Origin: CAYRSS01 sp964426945
GTDB taxonomy: Bacteria; Planctomycetota; Phycisphaerae; UBA1845
DNA: 5,406 nt
Reading direction: 5' to 3'
Assembly (NCBI GenBank): GCA_964426945.1
Contig: CAYRSS010000103.1
Coordinates: 1-5,406, forward strand
Positions 5,197 to 5,406 of the stretch are shown one piece after another (within the stretch, counting starts at the first letter, position 1; every line of letters starts with the position of its first letter). The notes under the pieces were generated by a model, which saw nothing but the letters and a program-made list of their open reading frames with translations, was not told the DNA's origin and made no database searches. A program made the translations under genes and the position numbers.

Positions 5197-5406
5197 GTGA
5201 ACGTCGTCGAAATCCGCAGCGTCACCAAGACGTTCGGCCAGCATACCGCCGTGGACGATCTCTCCCTGCGCGTGCCGCAGGGGAGTATCTACGGCTTCAT
5301 CGGGCCTAACGGTTCCGGCAAGACCACCACGATCCGCATGATCATGCGGATCTATTACCCTGATTCCGGCAGCGGCGGCCTCTCCGTCTTCGGGGAGGAA
5401 TCCTCC
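5197..5406 (+). CDS. ABC transporter ATP-binding protein (N-terminal 70 residues, partial)
   Basis: This is the start of an ABC ATPase that runs off the right edge. It hydrolyses ATP in the cytoplasm to drive a partner membrane permease. The Walker A motif GPNGSGKT is at residues 36-43, preceded by VTKTFGQHTAVDDLSLRVPQG and YGFI and followed by TTIRMIMRIYYPDSG. This pattern matches the DrrA/CcmA/NatA-like group of ATPases that commonly serve ABC-2-type exporters. Q-loop, signature and Walker B motifs lie outside the window, so the substrate cannot be told. The start is GTG (5197-5199), chosen because the homology begins there. GGGG at 5187-5190 gives a weak ribosome site 6 nt upstream. A promoter and a leader inverted repeat lie just before it. 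A permease gene is expected downstream. The family call is very safe; the exporter subtype is inference. Confidence 0.95.
   Translation, partial: MNVVEIRSVTKTFGQHTAVDDLSLRVPQGSIYGFIGPNGSGKTTTIRMIMRIYYPDSGSGGLSVFGEESS
5331..5352. repeat. 22-nt perfect palindrome inside the ABC gene
   Basis: The half-site GATCCGCATGA (5331-5341) is followed without a spacer by its exact reverse complement (5342-5352). It codes for the residue palindrome IRMIMRI just after Walker A. It could be a coding coincidence in a conserved helix or an intragenic protein-binding site. Confidence 0.6.

Overview
The window is very GC-rich bacterial DNA. It holds two complete genes and two partial ones. Three signals point to a planctomycete, possibly Phycisphaerae-like: an RHS protein with a dockerin-like EF-hand insert, a TIGR03790-type secreted protein with Calx-beta and thrombospondin-3-like modules, and a Cys-Gly/hydrophobic/Arg-rich C-terminal tail. 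This assignment is inference from protein style. A 10-N gap and a 17-G run suggest a draft or metagenome-derived assembly.

Layout from left to right. (1) 1-378 and somewhat beyond, minus strand: the 3'-ward part of an RHS/YD-repeat core, running off the left edge. The recognisable homology starts abruptly near 440, so the gene looks 5'-truncated. (2) 379-631: non-coding DNA with small GC-rich hairpins. (3) 632-2035, minus strand: a complete Tat-exported PhoX/DUF839 phosphatase with a GTG start, a ribosome site and a candidate sigma70 promoter. (4) 2036-2491: a divergent intergenic region containing the gap, poly-G runs and an 11-nt direct repeat. (5) 2492-5050, plus strand: a modular secreted protein of 852 aa, with a signal peptide, a TIGR03790-like domain, a fibronectin-III-like domain, Calx-beta, a Asp/Pro linker, two thrombospondin-3-like repeats, an acidic stalk and a possible sorting tail. 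(6) 5051-5196: two hairpins of similar build on either side of a well-spaced TTGGAA-17-TATGAT promoter. (7) 5197-5406, plus strand: the N-terminal 70 residues of an ABC transporter ATPase, with an intact Walker A motif, running off the right edge.

The two complete genes encode exported proteins and are divergently transcribed. Several modules here belong to calcium-binding families (PhoX cofactor, Calx-beta, thrombospondin-3-like repeats, dockerin-like loops), so a cell-envelope theme is reasonable. Nothing in the sequence proves that they work together. No CRISPR array, tRNA, rRNA or transposase is visible. The least familiar material is the multi-domain TIGR03790 protein, its C-terminal tail, and the paired hairpins upstream of the ABC gene.
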